Shown here: piece after piece, positions 8,767 through 18,052 of the stretch
Layout of the letters: each line of letters opens with the position of its first letter
Numbering within the stretch: position 1 is the stretch's first letter
DNA from: Candidatus Komeilibacteria bacterium CG11_big_fil_rev_8_21_14_0_20_36_20
Lineage (GTDB): Bacteria > Patescibacteriota > Patescibacteriia > UBA1558 > GWA2-36-10
NCBI GenBank assembly: GCA_002787405.1
Contig: PCWQ01000008.1
Coordinates: 1-52,123, forward strand
Direction of reading: 5' to 3'
Length of the DNA stretch: 52,123 nucleotides
Made by a program: the position numbers and the translations under genes
The notes under the pieces: model-generated
Seen by the model: only the letters and a program-made list of their open reading frames with translations
Databases searched by the model: none
What the model was told of the DNA's origin: nothing

Positions 8767-10905
8767 ATGTTTAAAAAAATCAACAATTGGTTTTGGTTAA
8801 TGTTGATAGCGGTAGTTTCTGTTTTTAGCTTGGCGTTGATTCAGCAGAATGTTTTGGCTGGTTGGCAAGAGCCACCCGCCCAACCGCCGGAAACTAATTT
8901 AGAAGGAGTAGTTTTCAATCCTTTAGTGGGGGATTTGGATTTAAACGATCATATCATTGGAGATTTAAATTATTCCAGTGATTTTCTCATCAATCCTGAT
9001 CCTACTAGTGATTATGGCATTATTGTCGGCGGGGCAATAGATGCCGGATATTTTAAAGGGAATGGATATTTTAACGGCGATCTTCATGTTACTGGAGATT
9101 TAACAGTAGATGGCAGCGGCGGTGGGGGTAGTAGTTATTGGCTAACGGACAATGGTATAGATATCTATTATAATGGTGGTAAAGTTGGTATTAATACTGA
9201 CACTCCAAATGAAAAATTAAGTGTAGAGGGGAATATTGAACTTAAGAAAGGAATCGATTCGGTTCGTTATATTGTCACAGATGAAGATACCACTGGAACT
9301 GGCAAGTTAGTTATTCAATCCGGTTGGGGTTCAGCTAATTCTGGCGGTGCTCTTAATCTCTTTGCTGACGACCATGTTAAAGGAGGATCAGTATCAGTTG
9401 GTTTATCAAATAATCCTAATGCTAAATTTACGGTCAATCAGTCTGGTTTAGCTAATGGCGCAGATGTCTTTGTGGTGCAATATGATGGTAAAGTTGGCAT
9501 TGGCACAATATCTCCAAACAAACAACTACATGTTTATAAAAACTCAGGAGATAATGCTGAAATAGATATTCAAAGCGTGGGTGTTGCTGGAGATAATAAT
9601 CATTGGGCAATTTATCATGATCGGACTTCTGATGATTTAAGATTTTGGAATAATGATCCGATTGGTGACAAAAATATTTTGACCATAACTAATGATGGTA
9701 GAGTCGGCATTAATAAAAGTAATCCAGATTCTTTTACTAGTTTTCAAGTTTATAATATTGATGATTGGGGTACGGCTATTAAAGCTGAAAATAGTGATTC
9801 TACGCACGGCCTGGCTATTCAAGCTATTGGAGGTGAGATTGGAGTTTCTGGTACAGCCCAAGCTAGTAATGGGGTTGGAGTTTCTGGATTAGGGCAAAAA
9901 GGAATTAAGGGTGAGAGTAATGAATCTGGTGGATATGGCGTTTGGGGCGTTCAGAACACTGGTTTGTTAGCTGGATTTTTTCAGGGGGATGTTAGTATCA
10001 ATGGTGGAGGGCTATATGTCGGCAATGTTGGCGAAGGCACGTCAGAGGTAAAAATAGAAGTACAAGCAGATGATGATGAAGCTGGCATTTATGCTTATGC
10101 TGGAGCCAATACTAATGCTTATGTTTATGACGGTTATGGGGCTACTGTAGCTGGTATTTATGGTAAAAGCGGTGCCAATACAGTGAATAATGGTTGGAAT
10201 TATGGAGTCTATGGTAAAGCAGATAATCCTGATCAAGGTATATCAGTGGGTATAGCTGGTACAGCTTATAATGCAGATAATTCATATGCTGGTTATTTTA
10301 GGGGTGACGTGAATATAGTTGAAGGAGGATTATATATTGGTACAAGCAGAGACAATCCTTCAAATGTCAGATTAGAAGTTGAAGCTCAAGACAATCAGTC
10401 TGGTATTTACGCTTATGCCGGAGACAATGGTGGATTACCAGATGGTTATACCACTCCAGCTGGTGTTATTGGTGAAAGTGGTCAACCAAGCTCAGGTTTT
10501 AATTTTGGCATTTATGGTAAAGCCGAAGTGCCTCTAGGAGGCACAAGTGTGGCTGTAGGCGGTACTGGGGCTAATAATGCAAATTCTTATGCTGGTTATT
10601 TTCGCGGCAATGTTAAGATTATAACAATTGGCGCTAACTCTCCAGGCAACTTAAGTGTCCAAGGGAGTTTAACTACTCAAAGTAGTTTAACCGCTCAAGG
10701 CAACATAGTGCTCAATAATAGTCTTGGTAATTCTTATTTACAGTTAGATTATATTAATGCCGCTCCACCAGCCAATGATTGTATTATCTCTAATAATAAT
10801 AGAGGCAAGATGATTTATAATTATAGCAATAAGCATCTTTATATTTGTGATGGACTTAATGGCTGGCTTTCAGTTGAAATGACCGGGGGAGGAGGCGGTC
10901 CATAA
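8767..10905 (+). CDS. Large secreted surface protein 3 of 3 (tail-fibre-like repeats)
   Basis: 712 aa, the longest of the three tandem paralogues. It has the N-terminal anchor ending 'QNVLAGWQ', then 'TNLEGVVFNPL', an AGYF module, a Gly/Ser linker, two tail-fibre-like motifs (VGINTDTPNEKLSV and VGIGTISPNKQLHVY), and GVSG/GVWG repeats. Two copies of the ~80-residue AGIYAYAG...YAGYFRG module follow (about 435-520 and 540-620). The C-terminal Cys domain (NDCIISNNNRGK...LYICDG) ends in TGGGGGP. Its extra module suggests growth by internal duplication. It starts 26 bp after protein 2. Confidence 0.75.
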   Translation: MFKKINNWFWLMLIAVVSVFSLALIQQNVLAGWQEPPAQPPETNLEGVVFNPLVGDLDLNDHIIGDLNYSSDFLINPDPTSDYGIIVGGAIDAGYFKGNGYFNGDLHVTGDLTVDGSGGGGSSYWLTDNGIDIYYNGGKVGINTDTPNEKLSVEGNIELKKGIDSVRYIVTDEDTTGTGKLVIQSGWGSANSGGALNLFADDHVKGGSVSVGLSNNPNAKFTVNQSGLANGADVFVVQYDGKVGIGTISPNKQLHVYKNSGDNAEIDIQSVGVAGDNNHWAIYHDRTSDDLRFWNNDPIGDKNILTITNDGRVGINKSNPDSFTSFQVYNIDDWGTAIKAENSDSTHGLAIQAIGGEIGVSGTAQASNGVGVSGLGQKGIKGESNESGGYGVWGVQNTGLLAGFFQGDVSINGGGLYVGNVGEGTSEVKIEVQADDDEAGIYAYAGANTNAYVYDGYGATVAGIYGKSGANTVNNGWNYGVYGKADNPDQGISVGIAGTAYNADNSYAGYFRGDVNIVEGGLYIGTSRDNPSNVRLEVEAQDNQSGIYAYAGDNGGLPDGYTTPAGVIGESGQPSSGFNFGIYGKAEVPLGGTSVAVGGTGANNANSYAGYFRGNVKIITIGANSPGNLSVQGSLTTQSSLTAQGNIVLNNSLGNSYLQLDYINAAPPANDCIISNNNRGKMIYNYSNKHLYICDGLNGWLSVEMTGGGGGP

Positions 10906-10934
10906 TCAATTTAAAATAATATTTTTTTAATATA

Positions 10935-12857
10935 ATGAAAACAAATTTTAATTTTCATTTTTATAGTCGGATAATGGTCGGGGCAGTTTTTGTCCTGGGT
11001 GCATATCTTTTATATCAGTCCATTCAAACCACAGCTATTACTCTGCCGCCAGCAGGCGTAGAGGTCGGTGGTTGGGCTTGGTCTGAAAATATCGGCTGGG
11101 TTAGTTTAAACTGCAATAATGATTTTGACGGTGATGGTACGCTAGATGATGGGTGCGCAGTGCCTTATCGATTAGAAGTAATGCCAGCATCTTATAATAG
11201 TATTGCTGGCTGCGCTTGGGCGGGTAGCACCAATAGCGGTGACAATACCAACATGCTCGGTTGGATTTGTTTTTCCAATAATAATCCTCAACCGCCACCG
11301 GCTTCCTTTGGAGTCAACGCGCCTGCTTTTGGTGTTCCGGTAGCTGTAGAAGGGGGGACAGGTATTGTTAACTCCTTGGATGTCAATAGTTTTGCCAGTA
11401 TTGTTAGTTTTGAAGATAGCCCACCCTATACTTCCGATGCCTGGAAGCTGGGATTTCCAAAAAGCCCCACTTCTTCTCCAGGCGCCTTACAGGGTTGTTT
11501 TAATTGTTACGTTGAAGAAATTAAAACTTGTCAGCCAATTGGTAAAAATACATGTATTAATGATATTGAGTGTATTATAGCAGATGACGTCTGTGTGGTA
11601 ACAGAAACAAATAACAATTGTGAAAATTGTCTGGAATATTTTTATAGAGATGCTGATAATTTGCCTAAGTGGGAAAAAGGCGATTTAGAAAAAGTGTTGG
11701 CTGGCTATACTTGCTCAGATTGTGATATTTATGATGTCAATAACAGCTGTGAATTGAATAGTTATAATAAAAATTTAAATAGCTGTAATAGTTGCGTTCA
11801 ATATTATCAGACGCCGGGAGTAATCGTTGATACTAAATACGGCACAATAGCTGATCCGGAAAGAGCATTATTATGCGGTTGGGGATGGAACAATGATAAC
11901 AGCGGCGGCAATGATTATGGCATTGGTTGGTTGCAGTTTTCACCGCGCATTACGACTAGCAGTAATCCTTATATTTCTGTGGAAAAAGGCAATATTTATT
12001 CTCGCGGTAGTATCTTTAGTAAATATGCTCCGCCTTTTGGCCGGTATAATGCCTCATATTTAATTGAAGCTGGCGGTACGATTACTAATTTTATTAGTTC
12101 CAGCACTATTTCAGGTTTGTTTCAAGGGGAATTACCTAATCGTCCTTTATTGAGTTTTCCTGACCTAGTTACCGGCGGTCGATATAAAAACGCCCTAGGT
12201 ACTATTGATATTAATGGATTGATCACTCCTGTTTATACAGAAGGCACCGATGAATATAATAAATACGGTTCTTTAATTAAGACAAACGAGGATATTCCTT
12301 TTACTTGGCCGCCTGATGACGTGGTTCATTATAATGACACTGATTATATAATGAGTTGGCCAATCGGCATACCAGTTGGCCAGAATAGTGAGAAGTCTAC
12401 AGCAGTGGTTATTATTGATGGTGATTTTTATATTGGTACCGACGGAGGATCAAAAAATATAGTTTATCAGCCCGGTGTACCAACTAATTTAAAACATATT
12501 GCTTCGGTGGTTTGGATAGTCAAGGGGGACATAAGAGTTCATCCGGACACTACACAACTTTCGGGCACTTTCATTGTTTTAGGCGATGATAGTATTAATG
12601 ACTGTAGTGAACCAATAGCAGATGGATGTGGTCAATTTATTTCTTGCTATTGTGCTGCGCCACCTTGTGACTGTAGTAATCAATTAACGGTTTATGGCAG
12701 TGTCATGGCCAAATCTTTTGATTTAGGGCGGACTTATTATTCCAACGAAGAACCAGCGGAATTATTCATTAATGACGGTCGATTGCAGGCCAATCCGCCG
12801 AGTGGTTTTTCAGACTTTAGTAGAGTCGTGCCTCGTTTTAGTGAGAATCCTAATTAA
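10935..12857 (+). CDS. Secreted protein with G-W-[AG]-W motifs and a cysteine-rich region
   Basis: 640 aa. One N-terminal hydrophobic segment (about 11-32) is followed by three tryptophan-rich repeats: GGWAWSENIGWVSLNC, GCAWAGS...LGWICFS and CGWGWNNDN...IGWLQFS. Between the second and third lies a Cys-rich stretch (GCFNCYVEEIKTC, NCENCLEYF, CSDCDIYD, CNSCVQYY) with at least 15 cysteines, likely disulfide-bonded or metal-binding. The C-terminal part (IDGDFYIGT, VKGDIRVHP, YGSVMAKSFDLGRTY) resembles the beta-rich segments of some PilX/adhesin-like proteins. The 'GWAWSENIGW' motif recurs in Patescibacteria surface proteins. It follows the three fibre-like genes by 29 bp and precedes pilM by 79 bp. 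The function is not known. Confidence 0.7.
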   Translation: MKTNFNFHFYSRIMVGAVFVLGAYLLYQSIQTTAITLPPAGVEVGGWAWSENIGWVSLNCNNDFDGDGTLDDGCAVPYRLEVMPASYNSIAGCAWAGSTNSGDNTNMLGWICFSNNNPQPPPASFGVNAPAFGVPVAVEGGTGIVNSLDVNSFASIVSFEDSPPYTSDAWKLGFPKSPTSSPGALQGCFNCYVEEIKTCQPIGKNTCINDIECIIADDVCVVTETNNNCENCLEYFYRDADNLPKWEKGDLEKVLAGYTCSDCDIYDVNNSCELNSYNKNLNSCNSCVQYYQTPGVIVDTKYGTIADPERALLCGWGWNNDNSGGNDYGIGWLQFSPRITTSSNPYISVEKGNIYSRGSIFSKYAPPFGRYNASYLIEAGGTITNFISSSTISGLFQGELPNRPLLSFPDLVTGGRYKNALGTIDINGLITPVYTEGTDEYNKYGSLIKTNEDIPFTWPPDDVVHYNDTDYIMSWPIGIPVGQNSEKSTAVVIIDGDFYIGTDGGSKNIVYQPGVPTNLKHIASVVWIVKGDIRVHPDTTQLSGTFIVLGDDSINDCSEPIADGCGQFISCYCAAPPCDCSNQLTVYGSVMAKSFDLGRTYYSNEEPAELFINDGRLQANPPSGFSDFSRVVPRFSENPN

Positions 12858-12936
12858 AATTAGTGATAACTGTCAAGATATGTTATTATTAATAATTATT
12901 AAGCTGTAATTTAATTTAAAAATCAATTAATAAGAT

Positions 12937-14205
12937 ATGAATTTATTTTCCAGTCACCTTAGCTACTTAGGCATTGATGTTGGAACCTCTAGCATTAAGA
13001 TGGTTGAACTTGAAAGTTATAAGAATCAAGCGCGGTTAACAACTTATGGATATGCTGATGTAGCCACTAATATTTTACGTAGTAGCACCGATAAAAACAA
13101 TCAAATTATTGCTGATTCTATTAATACAATTGCTCAGAAAGCTAGTGTACAAACCAAGCAGGTAGTGGCTGCTTTGCCGACTTTCTCAGTTTTTAATTTT
13201 ATTGTTACTTTGCCGGTTATGTCCAAAAGAGATTTGGGTTCGGCGATTAAATGGGAGGCCAAGAAATTTATTCCAGTGCCGATTGAGGAGATGATTTTAG
13301 ATTGGAAGATTTTAAATAAAAAGAATGTTAGGTTAACTAAACCAAGGGCTTTAACTGATTTATTTGGTCAATCTTCTGTCGATAAAGATGAACAAGGTGG
13401 CAAGTCGGCTGATAAGTCGAAGAAAGAGGGTGATAAAGATCTTGATTTAGAAAGTCTGGCAGGTCAAGAAAAAACTGAAGAAAAAAAGAAGAAAAAAGAT
13501 GATTATTTTGACAAACCAGATGATAAGAAGGTTGATGTAAAATCAGAACGGAGTATTAAAAAAAATGCAGATGACAATTATCGCATTTTATTAACCGCCG
13601 CTCCTAAAAACTTAGTAGCCCGTTATATAGATATTTTTAAAAAGGCCAAACTAAATTTATTAAGCTTAGAAACAGAGGCCTTTGCTCTGTCTAGATCTTT
13701 AATTGGCAATGATCCATCAACAGTGATGGTAGTAGATATTGGAGCCACTACCGCTGATATTTGCGTAATTGAGGAAGGCGTGCCTATTTTAAACCGTGGT
13801 ATTGACACGGGTGGTGAATTCATCACTAAAGCTATTATGAACAGTTTGAACGTTAATAAAGATCGAGCGGAGCAGTTTAAAAGGGATTTTGGCTTGTCCA
13901 GCACTGGTTATAAAAATGTGCCTGATGTTATTCAACGTTCTCTTAATTCAATTATTAACGAGATTAAATATGTTTTTGAGCTCTATCAACGACAGGAGAA
14001 TTTTAAAATTAATAAAATTATTTTAACCGGTGGTAGTTCTTTCTTACCTGATTTACCGCAATATTTGTCGGATTTACTTAATTTACCAGTGATTATCGGA
14101 GATCCCTGGGATCGGGTGGTTTATCCTTTAGATTTAAAACCCGTTCTACAGGAGATTGGCTCACGAATGAGTGTGAGTATTGGTTTAGCGATGAGGGATA
14201 TTTAA
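12937..14205 (+). CDS. pilM: PilM, type IV pilus inner-membrane platform ATP-binding protein
   Basis: 422 aa, longer than the usual ~350. It has the actin-like (FtsA/PilM) fold: YLGIDVGTSSIKMVELE near the N-terminus, VMVVDIGATTADICVIE (phosphate-2 region) and LTGGSSFLPDLPQYL (adenosine region). PilM is cytoplasmic and binds the N-terminal tail of PilN, linking the motor to the pilus platform. A highly charged lysine/aspartate-rich insertion (about residues 147-210) separates the two halves and is probably disordered. No Shine-Dalgarno is visible before the ATG. PilN follows after 3 bp. Confidence 0.93.
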   Translation: MNLFSSHLSYLGIDVGTSSIKMVELESYKNQARLTTYGYADVATNILRSSTDKNNQIIADSINTIAQKASVQTKQVVAALPTFSVFNFIVTLPVMSKRDLGSAIKWEAKKFIPVPIEEMILDWKILNKKNVRLTKPRALTDLFGQSSVDKDEQGGKSADKSKKEGDKDLDLESLAGQEKTEEKKKKKDDYFDKPDDKKVDVKSERSIKKNADDNYRILLTAAPKNLVARYIDIFKKAKLNLLSLETEAFALSRSLIGNDPSTVMVVDIGATTADICVIEEGVPILNRGIDTGGEFITKAIMNSLNVNKDRAEQFKRDFGLSSTGYKNVPDVIQRSLNSIINEIKYVFELYQRQENFKINKIILTGGSSFLPDLPQYLSDLLNLPVIIGDPWDRVVYPLDLKPVLQEIGSRMSVSIGLAMRDI

Positions 14206-14208
14206 TAT

Positions 14209-15270
14209 ATGGAAAATAAAAATATCAATTTAATGCCAGAAGAATTGAGGTCGAAGGAATTTAATGCTTTAAATAAAGGAAAGCAGGATTTTCAGCCGGA
14301 TTTGGTAGTCCCAGGAGCTCAGGATGAATTTAAATTAAAAAAAGACAAGGGTGAAAGTGGTGCAAAAAAGAAAAATCCTTTCTGGCGCCGATGGTTTAAA
14401 TCTTCAGCTGACACTAAAAAAATTCGTCGGCCAGAGGAACCTCTTTTAGTTAGAGAATTAAAAAAGAACGGTAAGCAGGTAGAGGAGCAGCCGGAAAAAA
14501 AGCCAGCGCCCTTACTTGCAGAGGAGCCAAAAGACAAGAAAGATGAGGTTAAAGCCATTGAACAAAAGAGTGGCCAAGATTTTTCTATGCCGGAATTGGT
14601 ACTAAAAAAGCCAGCTAAGCAGAGAGTTATTTCGACGGAAGATCAATCGGAAGATGCCTCAAAATTTCATCAGCCCACTAGCAGGGTGAGAGCTAGATTT
14701 ATAGATGAGGGTGGCGGTGTTGATCTAATACCTGTTTCTACTAAAATAAGAAGTTGGAAACAAATTATCCATTTATTGGTCATATCTGTTTTAGCTTCTT
14801 TAGGGGTTTTAGTTTTACTTTATTTAGTTTTATTTATTCAAGGGGCAAGAGTAGAGAACAATCAAGAAGCTAAAGTGCGTACTATTTCAGAGTTAGAAGA
14901 GCAGATTTTGTCTTTTGAGAAGATTAACCAAGATATTAATCAAGATGGTCAGCAGATTGAGTTGGTTTATAATTTACTAAATCGCCATATTTATTGGACC
15001 AATTTTTTTAATCTACTGGAGAAATATACGGTAGAGGAGGTTTATTATAATGGGTTGACTGCGGGCAATAATGGCGCCTTAACTCTAGATGCTGTTGGTT
15101 CTAGTTTCGATGCAATCGCCAGACAACTGAAAATTTTACAGCAGCCAGAAGCGATAGAGTTCGTTACCTTAGCTGAAATTACTTCAGCAGAGTTTAATGA
15201 TCAAGGTGTTGAATTCAGTATTACTCTTATTTTAAACCCAGATTTATTTTATTATGATAATAATGAATAG
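14209..15270 (+). CDS. pilN: PilN-like type IV pilus platform protein with long charged N-terminal extension
   Basis: 353 aa, roughly twice the usual PilN. It starts with a PilM-binding-type motif (INLMPEELR, residues 5-13), continues with about 150 residues rich in Lys, Glu and Pro (probably disordered), then repeats a similar motif (VDLIPVSTKIR). A transmembrane segment (about 185-210), a coiled coil and a periplasmic-type domain follow. In characterised pili PilN spans the membrane, binds PilM with its tail and pairs with PilO. The position between pilM and pilO supports the call. Two candidate PilM-binding motifs in one chain are unusual. Confidence 0.85.
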   Translation: MENKNINLMPEELRSKEFNALNKGKQDFQPDLVVPGAQDEFKLKKDKGESGAKKKNPFWRRWFKSSADTKKIRRPEEPLLVRELKKNGKQVEEQPEKKPAPLLAEEPKDKKDEVKAIEQKSGQDFSMPELVLKKPAKQRVISTEDQSEDASKFHQPTSRVRARFIDEGGGVDLIPVSTKIRSWKQIIHLLVISVLASLGVLVLLYLVLFIQGARVENNQEAKVRTISELEEQILSFEKINQDINQDGQQIELVYNLLNRHIYWTNFFNLLEKYTVEEVYYNGLTAGNNGALTLDAVGSSFDAIARQLKILQQPEAIEFVTLAEITSAEFNDQGVEFSITLILNPDLFYYDNNE

Positions 15271-15272
15271 TT

Positions 15273-15953
15273 ATGCCAGAAGAGCCAGCTATAAAATTTG
15301 AACAACCATCAGAGTTTCTAGTGATACTTAATCGTTATTTGTTTATTATCGTTGCTCTGCTCGTTATTGGTCTTTTATTTTTTGGTTATTCATTTGCTTT
15401 AAAACCAAAAATTCTAACTATCCAATCTCTAGAGGTGAAGTCTGGTGTGTCGCAGAGTGAAAAACAAGAGCAGGAGCAATTATTAGAGGATGTAAAACAG
15501 TTACAGCGTGAGTATGAAGAAATTAAAGTCAGTCGGGCTAGCGATTTAGCGCGGCTAAAAGAAATAGTTCCGGAAGATCCGGCGATCGCTGAATTATTTG
15601 TGGTGGCTGACCGATTAGCTCAGCAAAATGGTTTTCAATTGGTATCTATAGATGTGAGTGATAATTCTCCGGATTCTAATAGGCAGAAAACAGCTAAAGA
15701 AGAAGAGCAGACTACGCAGACAATAGCAGAAGAGTTAGGACTTAAGTCTCTTTTGATTAATCTTTCTTTACTTAGTTTGCCTTTGGAGAATTTTGAAGAT
15801 GGAAGTTCTTATGATGCGTTGAAAAATTATATAGTTGCCATGGAGAATTATTTGCGTCTGATGGATATTCAAACTGTCACCTTTGATGAGTTAAGCTCTG
15901 ATAGGGAAGAGTCATCTTCTTTTAATTTTAATATAATAACTTATTATCAATAA
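15273..15953 (+). CDS. pilO: PilO-like type IV pilus platform protein
   Basis: 226 aa. One transmembrane helix (about 20-42) is followed by a coiled coil (QEQEQLLEDVKQLQREYEEIKV), then the LKEIVPEDPAIAELFVVADRLAQQNG segment and a beta/alpha domain. This is the PilO layout: it dimerises with PilN through the coiled coil outside the membrane. It starts 2 bp after pilN and ends 5 bp before the next gene, consistent with tight translational coupling. Confidence 0.87.
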   Translation: MPEEPAIKFEQPSEFLVILNRYLFIIVALLVIGLLFFGYSFALKPKILTIQSLEVKSGVSQSEKQEQEQLLEDVKQLQREYEEIKVSRASDLARLKEIVPEDPAIAELFVVADRLAQQNGFQLVSIDVSDNSPDSNRQKTAKEEEQTTQTIAEELGLKSLLINLSLLSLPLENFEDGSSYDALKNYIVAMENYLRLMDIQTVTFDELSSDREESSSFNFNIITYYQ

Positions 15954-15958
15954 TAACT

Positions 15959-16285
15959 ATGGTCGAAAGAAGATTATTAATTAGTGTCTTAGGCCTGTTG
16001 GCGGTGGTGGCTATTGTTGGCGGTTGGTGGCTATTTAATATAACTACTTCACAGCCGACAGATGTGACTTTTGATTTAGTACAGTTAGAAGATTTGAAGC
16101 GTATAGAGAGTACTAAGAAAATGGCTCGAGATAATATTAGATATTTTTTGACTACTAATATTTTTGAGAAAATATATAATAGTGAGCAATATAATAGTTT
16201 AGGAATGTTTGATATTGATATCAGTTTAGATCATGTTGGGAATTCTGAACCATTTATTCCTCTAAATTTTGAGGGATCAGAATAA
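15959..16285 (+). CDS. Small single-pass membrane protein in the PilP position
   Basis: 108 aa. One N-terminal transmembrane segment (about 6-27) is followed by an 80-residue extracytoplasmic region with no motif that I recognise. It occupies the place of pilP between pilO and pilB. There is no lipobox cysteine and no obvious PilP homology, and a cell without an outer membrane would not need secretin contact. It is probably a platform accessory protein; the role is inferred from position only. Confidence 0.7.
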   Translation: MVERRLLISVLGLLAVVAIVGGWWLFNITTSQPTDVTFDLVQLEDLKRIESTKKMARDNIRYFLTTNIFEKIYNSEQYNSLGMFDIDISLDHVGNSEPFIPLNFEGSE

Positions 16286-16301
16286 TTTTAAAATATAAAA
16301 A

Positions 16302-18038
16302 ATGGCGCCTATAGATATAACTAGGTTTTTAAATTTTTTGAGAGAGAAAAATTTTATTAATGACGAACAATATAGTAAGTTTACTAAGGAGAAGTTTAAT
16401 TCTTTTTCCGAAGTTGAGAAATATATTCGTCGTCTTGTTTTGATTTCCGATGAAGATTGGGCTCAAGCTAAGGGAATTTTTTACGAGATTGATTATGCTA
16501 ATTTGATAGGTCGGAGTATTGACGCAGAAGTTTTAAACATTTTACCGCAGGATCTGTCTGAAAATTATCAGTTAATAGTTTTTTATAAAGAAGGCGACAT
16601 TATTGAAGCAGGTTTGGTAGATCCGACAAATTTTAAAGCCATTGAGGCCTTAAATTTTTTAGCTCGCAAAAACAGGTATAAGGTTAAATATCACATCATC
16701 TCTTTTGACAGCTATCAAGCTGCTTCCAAACAATATGAGAGTTTAGGAGAAGAAGTTGGCGAGGCCCTGGATACAGCGGAAGAGATTTTTGCCCCCCAAG
16801 AAGCCCTTTTAGATAAAGATAAAGACGTGGGTGAGGTGGTTAAAAGTGCTCCTGTTTCGAAGATTGTAGCAGTTATTTTGCGTCATGCTATTGAGGGACG
16901 CGCTTCGGATATTCATATCGAGCCAGCTGGCAATCAGAGTAAGGTTAGATATAGAATTGACGGTGTGTTAAATACTACGATTGTTCTACCTATTTATGTC
17001 CATTCAGCTTTAATTTCCAGAATCAAGGTGATGGCTAATTTGAAAATTGATGAAACTCGCATACCGCAGGACGGTCGTATTCGAATGGCTATTCATAAAA
17101 AGGAGATAGACTTTCGTGTTTCAACAATTCCCTTAATGAACAATGAGAAGGTAGTTATGCGTATTTTAGAGACGCCGGAAAAGGCGCCAAAATTTGGTGA
17201 TTTGGGATTTCGGGGATTGCAGGCAAAGATTATGGAAGAGAATGTTAAAAAGCATCATGGCCTGTTTTTATTGACCGGTCCGACTGGGTCTGGTAAATCA
17301 ACTACTTTGTTTGCCGCTCTTAGTTATTTAAACAGCGATGAAGTCAATATTGCTACCTTAGAGGATCCGGTAGAATATTATATTCCGGGAGTAAATCAGT
17401 CGCAAGTTAGGCCAGAAGTAAACTTTACTTTTGCCACTGGGCTACGCGCTTTATTGAGGCAAGATCCTGATATTATCATGGTTGGTGAGATTCGTGACAA
17501 TGAGACAGCTGAGTTAGCTATTCATGCTGGCTTGACCGGTCACTCTGTTTTAAGTACCTTACATACTAATGATGCGATGGGAGCAGTGCCCCGTTTATTT
17601 GATATGCACGTTGAGCCGTTTTTATTATCTAATACTTTAAATGCTGTTGTGGCGCAACGTCTGGTCAGGAAAATATGCGAGAAGTGTAAGGTTAAGTATG
17701 ATGTGCCATCAGAGATAAAACAGCAAATTTTAAAAACTCTGGAAGCTGCACCCAAGGAGGCGCTTTATACGGATATTAATTTTAAAAAATTACAGTTTTA
17801 TAAAGGTAAGGGCTGTTCTAATTGCGGTAATATTGGCTATCGGGGACGTTTAGCTATTGCTGAGGCAATTGATGTTAACAGAGGAATACAAAAGATTATT
17901 GCTAAGGGATTTGATCGGGATGCGGTGGAAGAAGAACTAAAAAAACAACATTTTATGACCATGGAACAGGATGGTATCATTAAATCTTTATTAGGTGAAA
18001 CAACAGTAGAGGAGATTATTAGAGTGAGCAAAATATAA
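16302..18038 (+). CDS. pilB: PilB-type extension ATPase (GspE/PulE family), locus 1
   Basis: 578 aa. An N-terminal GspE_N-like domain (about 1-150) precedes the secretion ATPase core. The motifs are intact: Walker A GPTGSGKST, Asp box ATLEDPVEYY, Walker B IIMVGEIRD, and His box GLTGHSVLSTLHTND. A zinc-binding tetracysteine (CEKCKV...CSNCGNIGYRG) lies near the C-terminus. It powers pilus assembly from the cytoplasmic face. It is followed after 14 bp by a response regulator. Confidence 0.96.
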   Translation: MAPIDITRFLNFLREKNFINDEQYSKFTKEKFNSFSEVEKYIRRLVLISDEDWAQAKGIFYEIDYANLIGRSIDAEVLNILPQDLSENYQLIVFYKEGDIIEAGLVDPTNFKAIEALNFLARKNRYKVKYHIISFDSYQAASKQYESLGEEVGEALDTAEEIFAPQEALLDKDKDVGEVVKSAPVSKIVAVILRHAIEGRASDIHIEPAGNQSKVRYRIDGVLNTTIVLPIYVHSALISRIKVMANLKIDETRIPQDGRIRMAIHKKEIDFRVSTIPLMNNEKVVMRILETPEKAPKFGDLGFRGLQAKIMEENVKKHHGLFLLTGPTGSGKSTTLFAALSYLNSDEVNIATLEDPVEYYIPGVNQSQVRPEVNFTFATGLRALLRQDPDIIMVGEIRDNETAELAIHAGLTGHSVLSTLHTNDAMGAVPRLFDMHVEPFLLSNTLNAVVAQRLVRKICEKCKVKYDVPSEIKQQILKTLEAAPKEALYTDINFKKLQFYKGKGCSNCGNIGYRGRLAIAEAIDVNRGIQKIIAKGFDRDAVEEELKKQHFMTMEQDGIIKSLLGETTVEEIIRVSKI

Positions 18039-18052
18039 ATAATTTTAAACAT

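Noticed and set aside
5269-10905. Prophage tail-fibre region
   Set aside because: Tail-fibre-like motifs occur, but all three proteins start with an export helix and there are no phage structural, integrase or lysis genes nearby.
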